Positions 8,595 to 18,765 of a stretch of 64,000 nt of DNA are shown piece after piece. Origin of the DNA: JACCVL01 sp038232655 (GTDB lineage: Bacteria > Actinomycetota > Actinomycetes > Propionibacteriales > Nocardioidaceae); the NCBI GenBank assembly GCA_038232655.1, contig JBBSNM010000001.1, positions 1 through 64,000 of the forward strand. The letters are read 5' to 3'. The notes under the pieces were generated by a model that saw only the letters and a program-made list of their open reading frames with translations, did not search any database and was not told the origin of the DNA. The position numbers were made by a program, and so were the translations under genes. Every line of letters starts with the position of its first letter. The first letter of the stretch is position 1.

Positions 8595-10117
8595 GCCTGG
8601 GCACCAACCCGCTGCGTGACCCGCAGGACCGGCGGATGCCGCGCATCGCCGGGCCCTGCGGGCTGGTGCTGTTCGGTGTCACCGGCGACCTGGCCCGCAA
8701 GAAGCTGATGCCCGCGGTCTACGACCTGGCCAACCGCGGGTTGCTGCCGCCCGGGTTCGCCCTGATCGGGTTCGCCCGGCGCGACTGGGCCGACCAGGAC
8801 TTCGCCAAGATGGTGCACGACGCGGTCAAGGAGCACTCCCGGACCCCCTTCCGGGAGGAGACCTGGCGGCAGCTGTCCGAGGGGTTCCGCTTCGTCCGCG
8901 GCCAGTTCGACGACGGAGAGTCGTTCGACCGGCTACGGGAGACGGTCGAGGAGCTGGACGAGGCCCGCGGCACCTCGGGAAACCACGCCTTCTACCTCTC
9001 CATCCCCCCCGACGCCTTCCCGGCCGTTGTCGACCAGCTGAAGGAGCACCGGCTGACGCCCGGCAACGGCGCGGCCTGGCGCCGGGTCGTCATCGAAAAA
9101 CCGTTCGGGCACGACCTCGCCTCGGCCCGCGCGCTCAACAAGGTCGTCTCGGAGGTGTTCCCCCCCGAGTCGGTGTTCCGCATCGACCACTACCTCGGCA
9201 AGGAGACCGTGCAGAACATCCTGGCGTTCCGCTTCGCGAACGCCATGTTCGAGCCGGTGTGGAACTCCAACTACGTCGACCACGTGCAGATCACGATGGC
9301 CGAGGACATCGGCATCGGTGGCCGGGCCGGCTACTACGACGGGATCGGGGCCGCGCGCGACGTCATCCAGAACCACCTGCTGCAGCTGATGGCGCTGATC
9401 GCCATGGAGGACCCCGCTTCGTTCGAAGCCCGCACCCTGCGGCTGGAGAAGGAGAAGGTGCTCTCGACAGTGCGCATTCCCGGCCGTCTCGACCTGCACA
9501 CGGCTCGCGGCCAGTACTGCGCCGGCTGGCAGGGGGGGCAGCAGGTGATCGGCTACCTCGACGAGGAGGACATCTCCGACGGGTCCACCACCGAGACCTA
9601 CGCCGCGTTGCGACTGGACATCGAGAACCGCCGCTGGGCCGGGGTTCCGTTCTACCTGCGCACCGGCAAGCGTCTCGGCCGCCGGGTCACCGAGGTCGCC
9701 GTCGTGTTCAAGCGGGCACCGCACCTGCCGTTCACCCAGACCTCGACCGAGGAGCTCGGCAGCAACGCCCTGGTGATGCGCATCCAGCCGGACGAGGGCG
9801 TCACCTTGCGGTTCGGTGCGAAGGTCCCCGGCACGGCGATGGAGTTGCGCGACGTCAACATGGACTTCGCCTACGGCGGGGCGTTCGTCGAGTCCAGCCC
9901 GGAGGCGTACGAGCGGCTCATCCTCGACGTCTTGCTGGGTGACCCGCCGCTGTTCCCGCGGCACGAGGAGGTCGAGCTGTCGTGGAAGATCCTGGATCCG
10001 ATCGTCTCCTGGTGGGCGTCGGACGGCCAGCCCGAGGCCTACCCGTCCGGCTCGTGGGGGCCACCGTCCGCCGACGAGATGCTCGCGCGCGACGGCCGAA
10101 CTTGGCGGCGCCCGTGA
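8591..10117 (+). CDS. zwf: Glucose-6-phosphate dehydrogenase
   Basis: NADP-linked oxidation of glucose 6-phosphate to 6-phosphogluconolactone, the entry step of the oxidative pentose phosphate pathway. The 508-residue protein has the nucleotide motif GVTGDLARKKLMPA near residue 30, the substrate loop VIEKPFGHDLASA and the active-site signature RIDHYLGKETVQN with the catalytic His. The GTG start overlaps the pgi stop. OpcA, its partner, and pgl, the next enzyme, follow at once. Confidence 0.97.
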   Translation: MSLGTNPLRDPQDRRMPRIAGPCGLVLFGVTGDLARKKLMPAVYDLANRGLLPPGFALIGFARRDWADQDFAKMVHDAVKEHSRTPFREETWRQLSEGFRFVRGQFDDGESFDRLRETVEELDEARGTSGNHAFYLSIPPDAFPAVVDQLKEHRLTPGNGAAWRRVVIEKPFGHDLASARALNKVVSEVFPPESVFRIDHYLGKETVQNILAFRFANAMFEPVWNSNYVDHVQITMAEDIGIGGRAGYYDGIGAARDVIQNHLLQLMALIAMEDPASFEARTLRLEKEKVLSTVRIPGRLDLHTARGQYCAGWQGGQQVIGYLDEEDISDGSTTETYAALRLDIENRRWAGVPFYLRTGKRLGRRVTEVAVVFKRAPHLPFTQTSTEELGSNALVMRIQPDEGVTLRFGAKVPGTAMELRDVNMDFAYGGAFVESSPEAYERLILDVLLGDPPLFPRHEEVELSWKILDPIVSWWASDGQPEAYPSGSWGPPSADEMLARDGRTWRRP

Positions 10118-10139
10118 GCTGCGAGGCAGGTGCCGGCCG

Positions 10140-11183
10140 GTGATCATCGACCTGACGGATACCAACGCGAGCAAGGTGTCGGCGGCGTTGCTGCAGGCCA
10201 GGCGGCGCGCCGGCAGCCCCACGATGGGGATGGTCCTCACCTTCGTGGTGGTCACCGACGAAGCCAGCCACGAGCAGGCCATGACCGACGCCCGCACGGT
10301 GTCCACCGAGCACCCGTCGCGGATCCTCGGTGTCATCCGCGGCGCCCGGCGGGGGCGGCCGCGGCTGGACGCCGAGGTCTCCATCGGCCAGGGCGCCTCC
10401 GGCGAGACCGTGCTGCTGCGGTTGTCTGGCGAGCTGGTCGACCACGCGGTGTCGGTCGTCACCCCGCTGCTGCTGCCGGACTCACCGGTGGTGGTGTGGT
10501 GGCCGACCAACGCGCCGCAGGACCCGGCGGCCGACCCGCTCGGGCGGCTGGCGATGCGTCGCATCACCGACGCCGCGGCCGCCACCCGGTCGCGTACCGA
10601 GGTCCTCAAGCGGCGGTCCCGTCACCACCGCCCCGGCGACACCGACCTGGCCTGGACCCGGCTCACCCCCTGGCGCGCGCTGCTGGCCGCCGGGCTGGAC
10701 CAGCACCCCGTACGCATCACCGGCGCGACCGTGGAGGCCAGCCGGGGCAACCCCAGCGCGGACCTGATGGCGGCCTGGCTGCGCTGCCGGCTGCGGGTCG
10801 ACGTCGAGCTGCGCAGCAGCGAAGGACCGGGCATCACCAGGGTGGCGCTGCACTCACGCCACGGGGACATCGCGCTGCATCGCCCCGACGGTCGGCTGGC
10901 CGAGTTCACCATCCCCGGCGAGGCCGACCGGCCGGTGGCCCTGCAACGTCGCGAGGTTGCCGAGCTGCTGGCCGAAGAGCTGCGCCGACTCGACAACGAC
11001 GACATCTACCAGGACGCCATCCAGGTGTTGGCGATGTCCGGGCGTGGCAGCAAGCGTGCCGCCAAGGGGTCGCCCAGCGAGAGCGCGGCACCGCCCAGCG
11101 TGCGGGTGGCCAAGCAGACGACCACCAGGCGCAGCTCGAAGCCCGCCACCGGCAAGGACAGCCCCCGAAAGGCAGCACCGTGA
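10140..11183 (+). CDS. opcA: Glucose-6-phosphate dehydrogenase assembly protein OpcA
   Basis: Actinobacterial and cyanobacterial partner of Zwf that promotes its oligomerisation and activity. The 347-residue protein starts in the family style (MIIDLTDTNASKVSAALLQA) and contains SPVVVWWPTNAPQDPAADPLG, then RITDAAAA. The C-terminus is a basic Ser/Lys/Arg-rich tail of about 45 residues that looks disordered. I chose GTG 10140 because it gives the conserved N-terminus; an upstream GTG at 10130 lies in another frame. The last codons overlap the pgl start. Confidence 0.94.
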   Translation: MIIDLTDTNASKVSAALLQARRRAGSPTMGMVLTFVVVTDEASHEQAMTDARTVSTEHPSRILGVIRGARRGRPRLDAEVSIGQGASGETVLLRLSGELVDHAVSVVTPLLLPDSPVVVWWPTNAPQDPAADPLGRLAMRRITDAAAATRSRTEVLKRRSRHHRPGDTDLAWTRLTPWRALLAAGLDQHPVRITGATVEASRGNPSADLMAAWLRCRLRVDVELRSSEGPGITRVALHSRHGDIALHRPDGRLAEFTIPGEADRPVALQRREVAELLAEELRRLDNDDIYQDAIQVLAMSGRGSKRAAKGSPSESAAPPSVRVAKQTTTRRSSKPATGKDSPRKAAP

Positions 11184-11962
11184 GCAGCACACCCACCGTC
11201 GAAGTGCACCGGACCGCCGAGGAGCTGGCCGAGGCCGTCGCAGCCCGGCTCGTGACCCGGCTGGTGGACGTGCAGAGCGCCGGACGGGAGGCCCACGTCG
11301 TCCTGACCGGCGGCACGATCGCACGAACGGTCCACCGCACGCTGCGTGACTCCCCGGCGGTATCGGCGGTGGACTGGCGGCGGGTGCACGTCTGGTGGGG
11401 TGACGAGCGGTTCGTGCCCGCGGACGACCCCGAGCGCAACGAGGCGCAGGCCCGCGAGGACCTGCTGGACGCGCTACCCCTCCAGCCCGACCACGTGCAC
11501 CCGGTTGCGGCCAGCGACGGCGCCCACGGCGACGATGTCGACGCGGCGGCTGCCGGCTACGCCACCGAGCTGGCGCGCCGCGCCCTGCCGGAGGACCACG
11601 GCGACGTGCCGACCTTCGACGTGCTGATGCTCGGCATCGGCCCCGACGGGCACGTCGCCTCGCTCTTTCCCGAGCACCCGGCGTTGCACGAGACGCGCAG
11701 CGTGGTCGCGGTGCGGCACTCGCCGAAGCCACCGCCCACCCGGGTGACGATGACCTTTCCGACGCTGGCGCGGGCCCACGAGGTCTGGTTCCTCGCGTCG
11801 GGTGACAGCAAGGCCGGCGCGGTGCGCAACGCGCTGAGCGGGGCCGGTCAGCTGCAGGTGCCGGCGGCCGGCCCGCGCGGCACCGAGCGCAGCGTGTGGC
11901 TGCTCGACCACGACGCCGCGGCCGCCCTGCCGGCGCAGCTGCGGCATCCCGGGTCGCGGTGA
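11180..11962 (+). CDS. pgl: 6-Phosphogluconolactonase
   Basis: Hydrolyses 6-phosphogluconolactone to 6-phosphogluconate, directly after Zwf in the pathway. The 260-residue protein has the SIS-like motifs VVLTGGTIARTVHR, HVWWGDERFVPADDPERN and DVLMLGIGPDGHVASLFP, all diagnostic of the DevB/Pgl family. The GTG start overlaps the opcA stop (GTGA). It is the last gene of the plus-strand operon and converges on rbpA, with four bases between the stop codons and no obvious terminator hairpin. Confidence 0.95.
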   Translation: MSSTPTVEVHRTAEELAEAVAARLVTRLVDVQSAGREAHVVLTGGTIARTVHRTLRDSPAVSAVDWRRVHVWWGDERFVPADDPERNEAQAREDLLDALPLQPDHVHPVAASDGAHGDDVDAAAAGYATELARRALPEDHGDVPTFDVLMLGIGPDGHVASLFPEHPALHETRSVVAVRHSPKPPPTRVTMTFPTLARAHEVWFLASGDSKAGAVRNALSGAGQLQVPAAGPRGTERSVWLLDHDAAAALPAQLRHPGSR

Positions 11963-11966
11963 GAGG

Positions 11967-12323
11967 TCAGTAGATGACCTCGCCCCGCTTGCGCCGGTTA
12001 CGCAGCGCGGTGAGGGCGTCGTGCAGGATCTCGCGCGCCTCCTCGTCGGAGCGGCGCTCCTTCACGTAGGCCAGATGGGTCTTGTACGGCTCGATCCGCG
12101 GGGGCGGCGGCGGGTTGTCGGAGTCCAGGCTGGCCGGCAGCCCGCAGCGGGGGCAATCCCACTGGCCCGGCACGCTCGCGTCCAGCGCAAAGCTCGGGGT
12201 GGTGTGGTGGCCGTGCGCGCAGTAGTAGGACACGGTCTGTCGCGGTGCCGACTCCCCTCGCTCGGCCTCGCCCATCGGACCGGCGCCGACCCGACTGCCG
12301 CGGATCGCAGAGCCTCCTGCCAC
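11967..12323 (-). CDS. rbpA: RNA polymerase-binding protein RbpA
   Basis: Actinobacterial transcription factor that binds the housekeeping sigma factor and RNA polymerase and stabilises open complexes. The 118-residue protein has the expected order: an N-terminal tail with AIRGSRVGAGPMGEAERGE, a zinc-ribbon-like core (YYCAHGH and WDCPRCGLPA), the basic linker PRIEPYKTHLAYVKERRSD, and a C-terminal sigma-interacting helix. The GTG start at 12323 has GAGGAG seven bases upstream. It shares its strand with secG and tpiA. Confidence 0.95.
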   Translation of the reverse strand: MAGGSAIRGSRVGAGPMGEAERGESAPRQTVSYYCAHGHHTTPSFALDASVPGQWDCPRCGLPASLDSDNPPPPPRIEPYKTHLAYVKERRSDEEAREILHDALTALRNRRKRGEVIY

Positions 12324-12389
12324 GTCACTGTCTCCTCGTTGTCGTCGTGCACGAGCCTTACCGGATCCCCCGTTGTGCCTATGGTGCGC

Positions 12390-12626
12390 TCAGGCACCGG
12401 CCTTGAGCAAGATTCCCAGCGCAAAGACGCAGAGACCCCAGACGACCCCGATGCCCACCGTGATGCGGTCGAGGTTGCGCTCGGCCACCGACGAACCACC
12501 CAGGCTGGACGACAAGCCGCCTCCGAACATGTCGGACATTCCGCCGCCGCGACCCTTGGGCAGCAGCACGAGCAGGATCAGCAGCATGCTCGCGATCAAC
12601 AGCACGATCGACAGTGCCACGATCAT
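12390..12626 (-). CDS. secG: Preprotein translocase subunit SecG
   Basis: Small inner-membrane subunit of the SecYEG channel. At 78 residues, it has two hydrophobic helices, near residues 2-23 and 54-74, separated by a loop with the SecG-typical LPKGRGGGMSDMFGGG and a Gly/Ser-rich segment. ATG 12626 is preceded by GAGGTGG. The gap-pgk-tpi-secG order is conserved in many bacteria. It lies 57 bases downstream of tpiA. Confidence 0.94.
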   Translation of the reverse strand: MIVALSIVLLIASMLLILLVLLPKGRGGGMSDMFGGGLSSSLGGSSVAERNLDRITVGIGVVWGLCVFALGILLKAGA

Positions 12627-12683
12627 CGGGGTGCCACCTCACTCGTACGGAATCGCCGGATGGTCAGCAGCCGGCGGACCGGC

Positions 12684-13487
12684 TCACAGCACGGGCAGGT
12701 CGTAGAAGCGGCAGATGCCGGCGAACTCGTCCGCCTGCAGGCTGGCCCCGCCCACCAGCGCACCGTCCACGTCCGGCTCGAGCATCAGGCCAGCGACGTT
12801 CGCCGCCTTGACCGAACCGCCGTACAGCATACGCACCGACGCCGCCGCGTCGTCCCCCCACGTCTTGTCCAGCCGCTGCCGGACGGCCGCGCAGACCTCC
12901 TGGGCGTCTGCAGGGGTCGCCACCTCGCCGGTGCCGATCGCCCACACCGGCTCGTAGGCGATGACCAGGCCGGCGATCTGCTCGGCGTCGAGGCCCGCCA
13001 GCGACCCGTCGACCTGGTCCAGCACGTGCTCGACGTGAGTCCCAGCCTGGCGAACCTCCGGTCCCTCGCCGACGCACACGATCGGTGCCACGCCGGCGGC
13101 CAGCGCCCGGTGCGCCTTGGCGTTGACCAGCGCGTCGTCCTCGCCGTGCTGCTCGCGGCGCTCGGAGTGCCCGACGACCACGTAGCGGCACCCCAGGGCG
13201 GACAGCATCGCCGCCGTGACCTCACCGGTGTGCGCCCCGCGCTCGTGCGCGGACACGTCCTGCGCGCCGTACCCGATCGGCAGCTGGTCGCCGTCGACGA
13301 GGGTCTGGACGCTGCGCAGGTCGGTGAACGGTGGGATGACGACCACCTCGGAGCGCGCCGGGTCGTGCGACTTGTCCTGCAGCGTCCAGGCGAGCCGCTG
13401 CACGAGCACCACCGCCTCGAGGTGGGTGAGGTTGGCCTTCCAGTTTCCGGCGAGCAGCGGCAGCCGGGTGGCGGTCGAAGCACTCAT
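12684..13487 (-). CDS. tpiA: Triosephosphate isomerase
   Basis: Interconverts dihydroxyacetone phosphate and glyceraldehyde 3-phosphate. The 267-residue TIM barrel has all catalytic elements: the N-terminal Asn/Lys of LLAGNWKANLTHLEA, the electrophilic His in VVGHSERRE, the base Glu in IAYEPVWAIGTGEVATP (start of the mobile loop) and the phosphate-binding LYGGSVKAANVAG. The ATG at 13487 lies six bases after the pgk stop, so the two are co-transcribed. Confidence 0.97.
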   Translation of the reverse strand: MSASTATRLPLLAGNWKANLTHLEAVVLVQRLAWTLQDKSHDPARSEVVVIPPFTDLRSVQTLVDGDQLPIGYGAQDVSAHERGAHTGEVTAAMLSALGCRYVVVGHSERREQHGEDDALVNAKAHRALAAGVAPIVCVGEGPEVRQAGTHVEHVLDQVDGSLAGLDAEQIAGLVIAYEPVWAIGTGEVATPADAQEVCAAVRQRLDKTWGDDAAASVRMLYGGSVKAANVAGLMLEPDVDGALVGGASLQADEFAGICRFYDLPVL

Positions 13488-13493
13488 GGAGAC

Positions 13494-15688
<2,195 letters not shown>

Positions 15689-15812
15689 GGTGGTCTCTCC
15701 TCGCAGCGGGTCGATAGTCGCGGATGCCCGGCGACGCCGGAAGTGGTCGGGCCCGGTGCCCGAGCCTAACGGCTACCGGCGGGCACACCGACCCTGCGGG
15801 TGCCGTCTCGGA

Positions 15813-16799
15813 TCACGGACCGGAGTCGAGCATCTCCGGGGTCAGCAACGCGTCGGTGCCGGGCACACCGATCTCGTCGGCCCGCTTGTCGGCCATCGCC
15901 AGCAGCCGCCTGATCCGGCCGGCGACGGCGTCCTTGGTCAGCGGCGGGTCGTGCAGCTGGCCGAGCTCCTCGAGGCTGGCCTGCTTGTGCTCCAGGCGCA
16001 GACTGCCGGCCTGGCGCAGGTGGTCGGGAATGTCGCCGTCGAGGATCTCCAGCGCCCGCTCCACCCGGGCACCGGCGGCGACCGCGGCACGGGCCGAGCG
16101 GCGCAGGTTGGCGTCGTCGAAGTTTGCGAGCCGGTTGGCGGTGGCCCGCACCTCGCGGCGCATCCGCCGTTCCTCCCAGGCCAGCAGGCTCTCGTGTGCT
16201 CCCAGGCGGGTCAGCAGCGCACCGATCGCGTCCCCGTCGCGGATCACCACCCGGTCGACCCCCCGGACCTCACGGGCCTTGGCCGAGATGCCGAGCCGGC
16301 GGGCCGCGCCGACCAGCGCCAGTGCCGCCTCGGGGCCGGGGCAGGTGACCTCCAGCGCACTCGACCGGCCCGGCTCGGTGAGGGAACCGTGCGCGAGGAA
16401 GGCCCCGCGCCAGGCCGCGACGGCGTCGCAGGTGGCGCCGGAGACCACCTGCGGGGGCAAGCCGCGCACCGGGCGCCCCCGCTGGTCCAGCAGACCCGTC
16501 TGCCGCGCGAGCACCTCCCCGTCCTTGATGACCCGCACCACGTACCGGGTGCCGCGCCGCAGACCTCCGCTGGACACGACGACGACCTCGCAGTGGTGGC
16601 CGTACACCTCGCCGAGGTCGCGGCGCAGCCGTCGGGCCGCGGCGCCCGTGTCGAGCTCGGCCTCCACCACGATGCGCCCCGCGACGATGTGCAGGCCGCC
16701 GGCGAAACGCAGCGTCGACGACACCTCCGCCTTGCGACAGCACGACTTGGTCACCGAGGTGCTCGCCAGCTCTGCCTTCACCTGGGCCGTCATCGCCAT
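15813..16799 (-). CDS. whiA: WhiA DNA-binding regulator
   Basis: Conserved Gram-positive regulator, needed in streptomycetes for sporulation division as partner of WhiB and linked elsewhere to division and metabolism. The 328-residue protein has an N-terminal LAGLIDADG-like homing-endonuclease fold (GAFLAHGSLTEP then YHLE-type region) and a C-terminal helix-turn-helix (SLEELGQLHDPPLTKDAVAG then RIRRLL). The start ATG 16799 gives the family-typical MAMTAQVKAEL. The rapZ-yvcK-whiA order is strongly conserved. Confidence 0.96.
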   Translation of the reverse strand: MAMTAQVKAELASTSVTKSCCRKAEVSSTLRFAGGLHIVAGRIVVEAELDTGAAARRLRRDLGEVYGHHCEVVVVSSGGLRRGTRYVVRVIKDGEVLARQTGLLDQRGRPVRGLPPQVVSGATCDAVAAWRGAFLAHGSLTEPGRSSALEVTCPGPEAALALVGAARRLGISAKAREVRGVDRVVIRDGDAIGALLTRLGAHESLLAWEERRMRREVRATANRLANFDDANLRRSARAAVAAGARVERALEILDGDIPDHLRQAGSLRLEHKQASLEELGQLHDPPLTKDAVAGRIRRLLAMADKRADEIGVPGTDALLTPEMLDSGP

Positions 16800-16858
16800 G
16801 GACGGAATCCTGCCACGTCTGGCAAGCACCGCACGGAGCCTGCTGCGGTTTCTGGCCG

Positions 16859-17860
16859 TCAGGCGAGGCAGACCTCGCGGTAGGCGGCGGCCAGCCGCAG
16901 CACGTCGTGCCGGGGAGACCCACCGCGCTCGGCGACGTCGGCAAGCACCAGGTCGGCCCCGATGCGCGCCGAGGCCGCTCGCAGCGCGCGGTCGTCGGTG
17001 ATGCGTCGGGCGTCGGCGAGGACGGCGTCGATACGCAGGTCGGGCGCGTGCGCCGCCAGCATCTCGATGTGCGCCTCCGGGGAGAACCCCGCGGTCTCGC
17101 CCGCCTGGGGGACCAGGTTGAGCGTGAGGACCCGGCGCGCTCGGGTGGAGTGCAGCGCCTCGGACAGGCCCGGCACCAGCAGGTGCGGGAGGACGCTCGT
17201 GAACCACGATCCCGGGCCAAGCACCACGCAGTCGGCGTCCCGCACCGCGCGGAGCGCCTCGGCGCAGGCCGGTGGGTCGGGCGGGTCCAGCGCGACGGAC
17301 TCGACCCGGCCGACCGTCGAGGCGACCTCGACCTGGCCACGCACCTGGACCACCCGATCCGGCTGTTCCGGATTCCCGCCACGAACCTGCGCCACCACGT
17401 CGAGCGGGACCGCGCTCATCGGCAGCACCCGACCGCGGGCTCCCAGCAGCCGCGCCACCCAGTCGAGCCCGGCGACGTGCGGGTCGGAGCCGACGGGACG
17501 CTCACTGAGCAGCTGCCACAGGGTCACGATGAGCAGGTTGCCGAGAGCGTGGTCGTGCAGGTCGCCGTCGCTCTCGAAGCGATGCTGCAGCGCACTGGCC
17601 CAGGTGCGTCCCCAGGCGTCGTCGCCGCACAACGCGGCCAGCGCCATCCGCAGGTCACCGGGCGGCAGCACGCCCAGCTCGCGCCGCAGCCGGCCCGACG
17701 ACCCGCCGTTGTCGGCGACGGTGACGACCGCGGTGAGTCTCGCCGACACGTGCCGCAGCGCCGACAGGGACGCCGCCAGACCGTGCCCGCCCCCCAACGC
17801 CACCACCGCCGGCGTGCCGGCGCCGGCAAGCTCGGCCGCGGACGGCAAGGGCGCGCTCAT
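16859..17860 (-). CDS. yvcK: YvcK/CofD-like protein (putative gluconeogenesis factor)
   Basis: Member of the YvcK family, which binds UDP-sugars in studied Firmicutes and mycobacteria and influences cell wall growth and carbon use; the name gluconeogenesis factor comes from mutant phenotypes. The 333-residue protein has VVALGGGHGLAASLSALR, TVADNGGSSGRLRRE and LGPGSWFTSVLPHLLV, the family signature motifs. ATG 17860 overlaps the rapZ stop (ATGA). It is followed by whiA after 59 bases. Confidence 0.94.
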   Translation of the reverse strand: MSAPLPSAAELAGAGTPAVVALGGGHGLAASLSALRHVSARLTAVVTVADNGGSSGRLRRELGVLPPGDLRMALAALCGDDAWGRTWASALQHRFESDGDLHDHALGNLLIVTLWQLLSERPVGSDPHVAGLDWVARLLGARGRVLPMSAVPLDVVAQVRGGNPEQPDRVVQVRGQVEVASTVGRVESVALDPPDPPACAEALRAVRDADCVVLGPGSWFTSVLPHLLVPGLSEALHSTRARRVLTLNLVPQAGETAGFSPEAHIEMLAAHAPDLRIDAVLADARRITDDRALRAASARIGADLVLADVAERGGSPRHDVLRLAAAYREVCLA

Positions 17861-18765
17861 TCGCGCCCCAGGTCGCGGTGCACGACGAGCACGGAGATCT
17901 GGTGTCCCCGCAGCCGCCCGGCCAGCGCCTCGGCCATGGCGACGCTGCGGTGCCGTCCACCCGTGCACCCGATGGCCAGGGTGAGGAACCGCTTGCCCTC
18001 ACGGACGAAGCCGCCCGTCAGCGACCCCAGCAACTGCTCGTAGCCGTCGAGGAAGGCCGCCGCGTCGGGCTGGCCCAACACCGAGTCGCGGACGGCATCG
18101 TCCCGCCCGGACAGCGGGCGCAGCTGTGGGTCCCAGAACGGGTTGGGCAAGAAGCGCATGTCCGCGACCATGTCAGCGTCGACTGGGATGCCGTACTTGT
18201 AGCCGAACGACACCATCGTTGCCCGCAGCCGGTCGGGCTCGGCACCGGCGAACGCCGAGGAGACCTTGGTGCTGAGCTGGTGCACGTTCAGGTCGGAGGT
18301 GTCGATCACCAGGTCGGCGAGCCCCCGCAGCTCTCGCATCATCTCGCGCTCGGCATTGACCCCGTCCAGCAGCCGGCCGTCGCCCTGCAGCGGGTGCGGT
18401 CGGCGAGCAGCCTCCTGTCGACGGACCAGGACGTCGTCCTTGGCCTCGAGGAAGAGCACCCCCGGGCGGACGCCGCGCCGGGCCAGATCGGTCAACACCC
18501 CCTGCAGTGCGGCGAAGAACCAGCGGGAGCGGGCGTCCACGACGACGGCGATGCGCGCCTGGTCCCGGCCGGCGCGACGCACCAGCGACTGCACCTCGCC
18601 GATCAGCTGCGGAGGGAGGTTGTCGACCACGAACCAGCCGAGGTCCTCGAGCACACCGGCTGCGGTGCTGCGGCCGGCGCCGCTCATGCCGGTGACGAGC
18701 AGCAGCGTGTCCACCGGCCCGTCGGCATCGCCGGGCTGGGCCGGAACCTCGGTCGGGTCGGTCAC
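17857..18765 (-). CDS. rapZ: RapZ-family nucleotide-binding protein
   Basis: RapZ/YvcJ P-loop protein. In enterobacteria RapZ controls glmS mRNA through small RNAs; the role in actinobacteria is less clear. The 302-residue protein has Walker A GMSGAGRSTAAG, DLGWFVVDNLPPQL, a DTSDLNVHQL region, FGYKYGIPVDADMVADMRF followed by LPNPFWDPQLR, and the C-terminal IGCTGGRHRSVAMAE. The GTG start overlaps the uvrC stop (GTGA). Confidence 0.95.
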   Translation of the reverse strand: MTDPTEVPAQPGDADGPVDTLLLVTGMSGAGRSTAAGVLEDLGWFVVDNLPPQLIGEVQSLVRRAGRDQARIAVVVDARSRWFFAALQGVLTDLARRGVRPGVLFLEAKDDVLVRRQEAARRPHPLQGDGRLLDGVNAEREMMRELRGLADLVIDTSDLNVHQLSTKVSSAFAGAEPDRLRATMVSFGYKYGIPVDADMVADMRFLPNPFWDPQLRPLSGRDDAVRDSVLGQPDAAAFLDGYEQLLGSLTGGFVREGKRFLTLAIGCTGGRHRSVAMAEALAGRLRGHQISVLVVHRDLGRE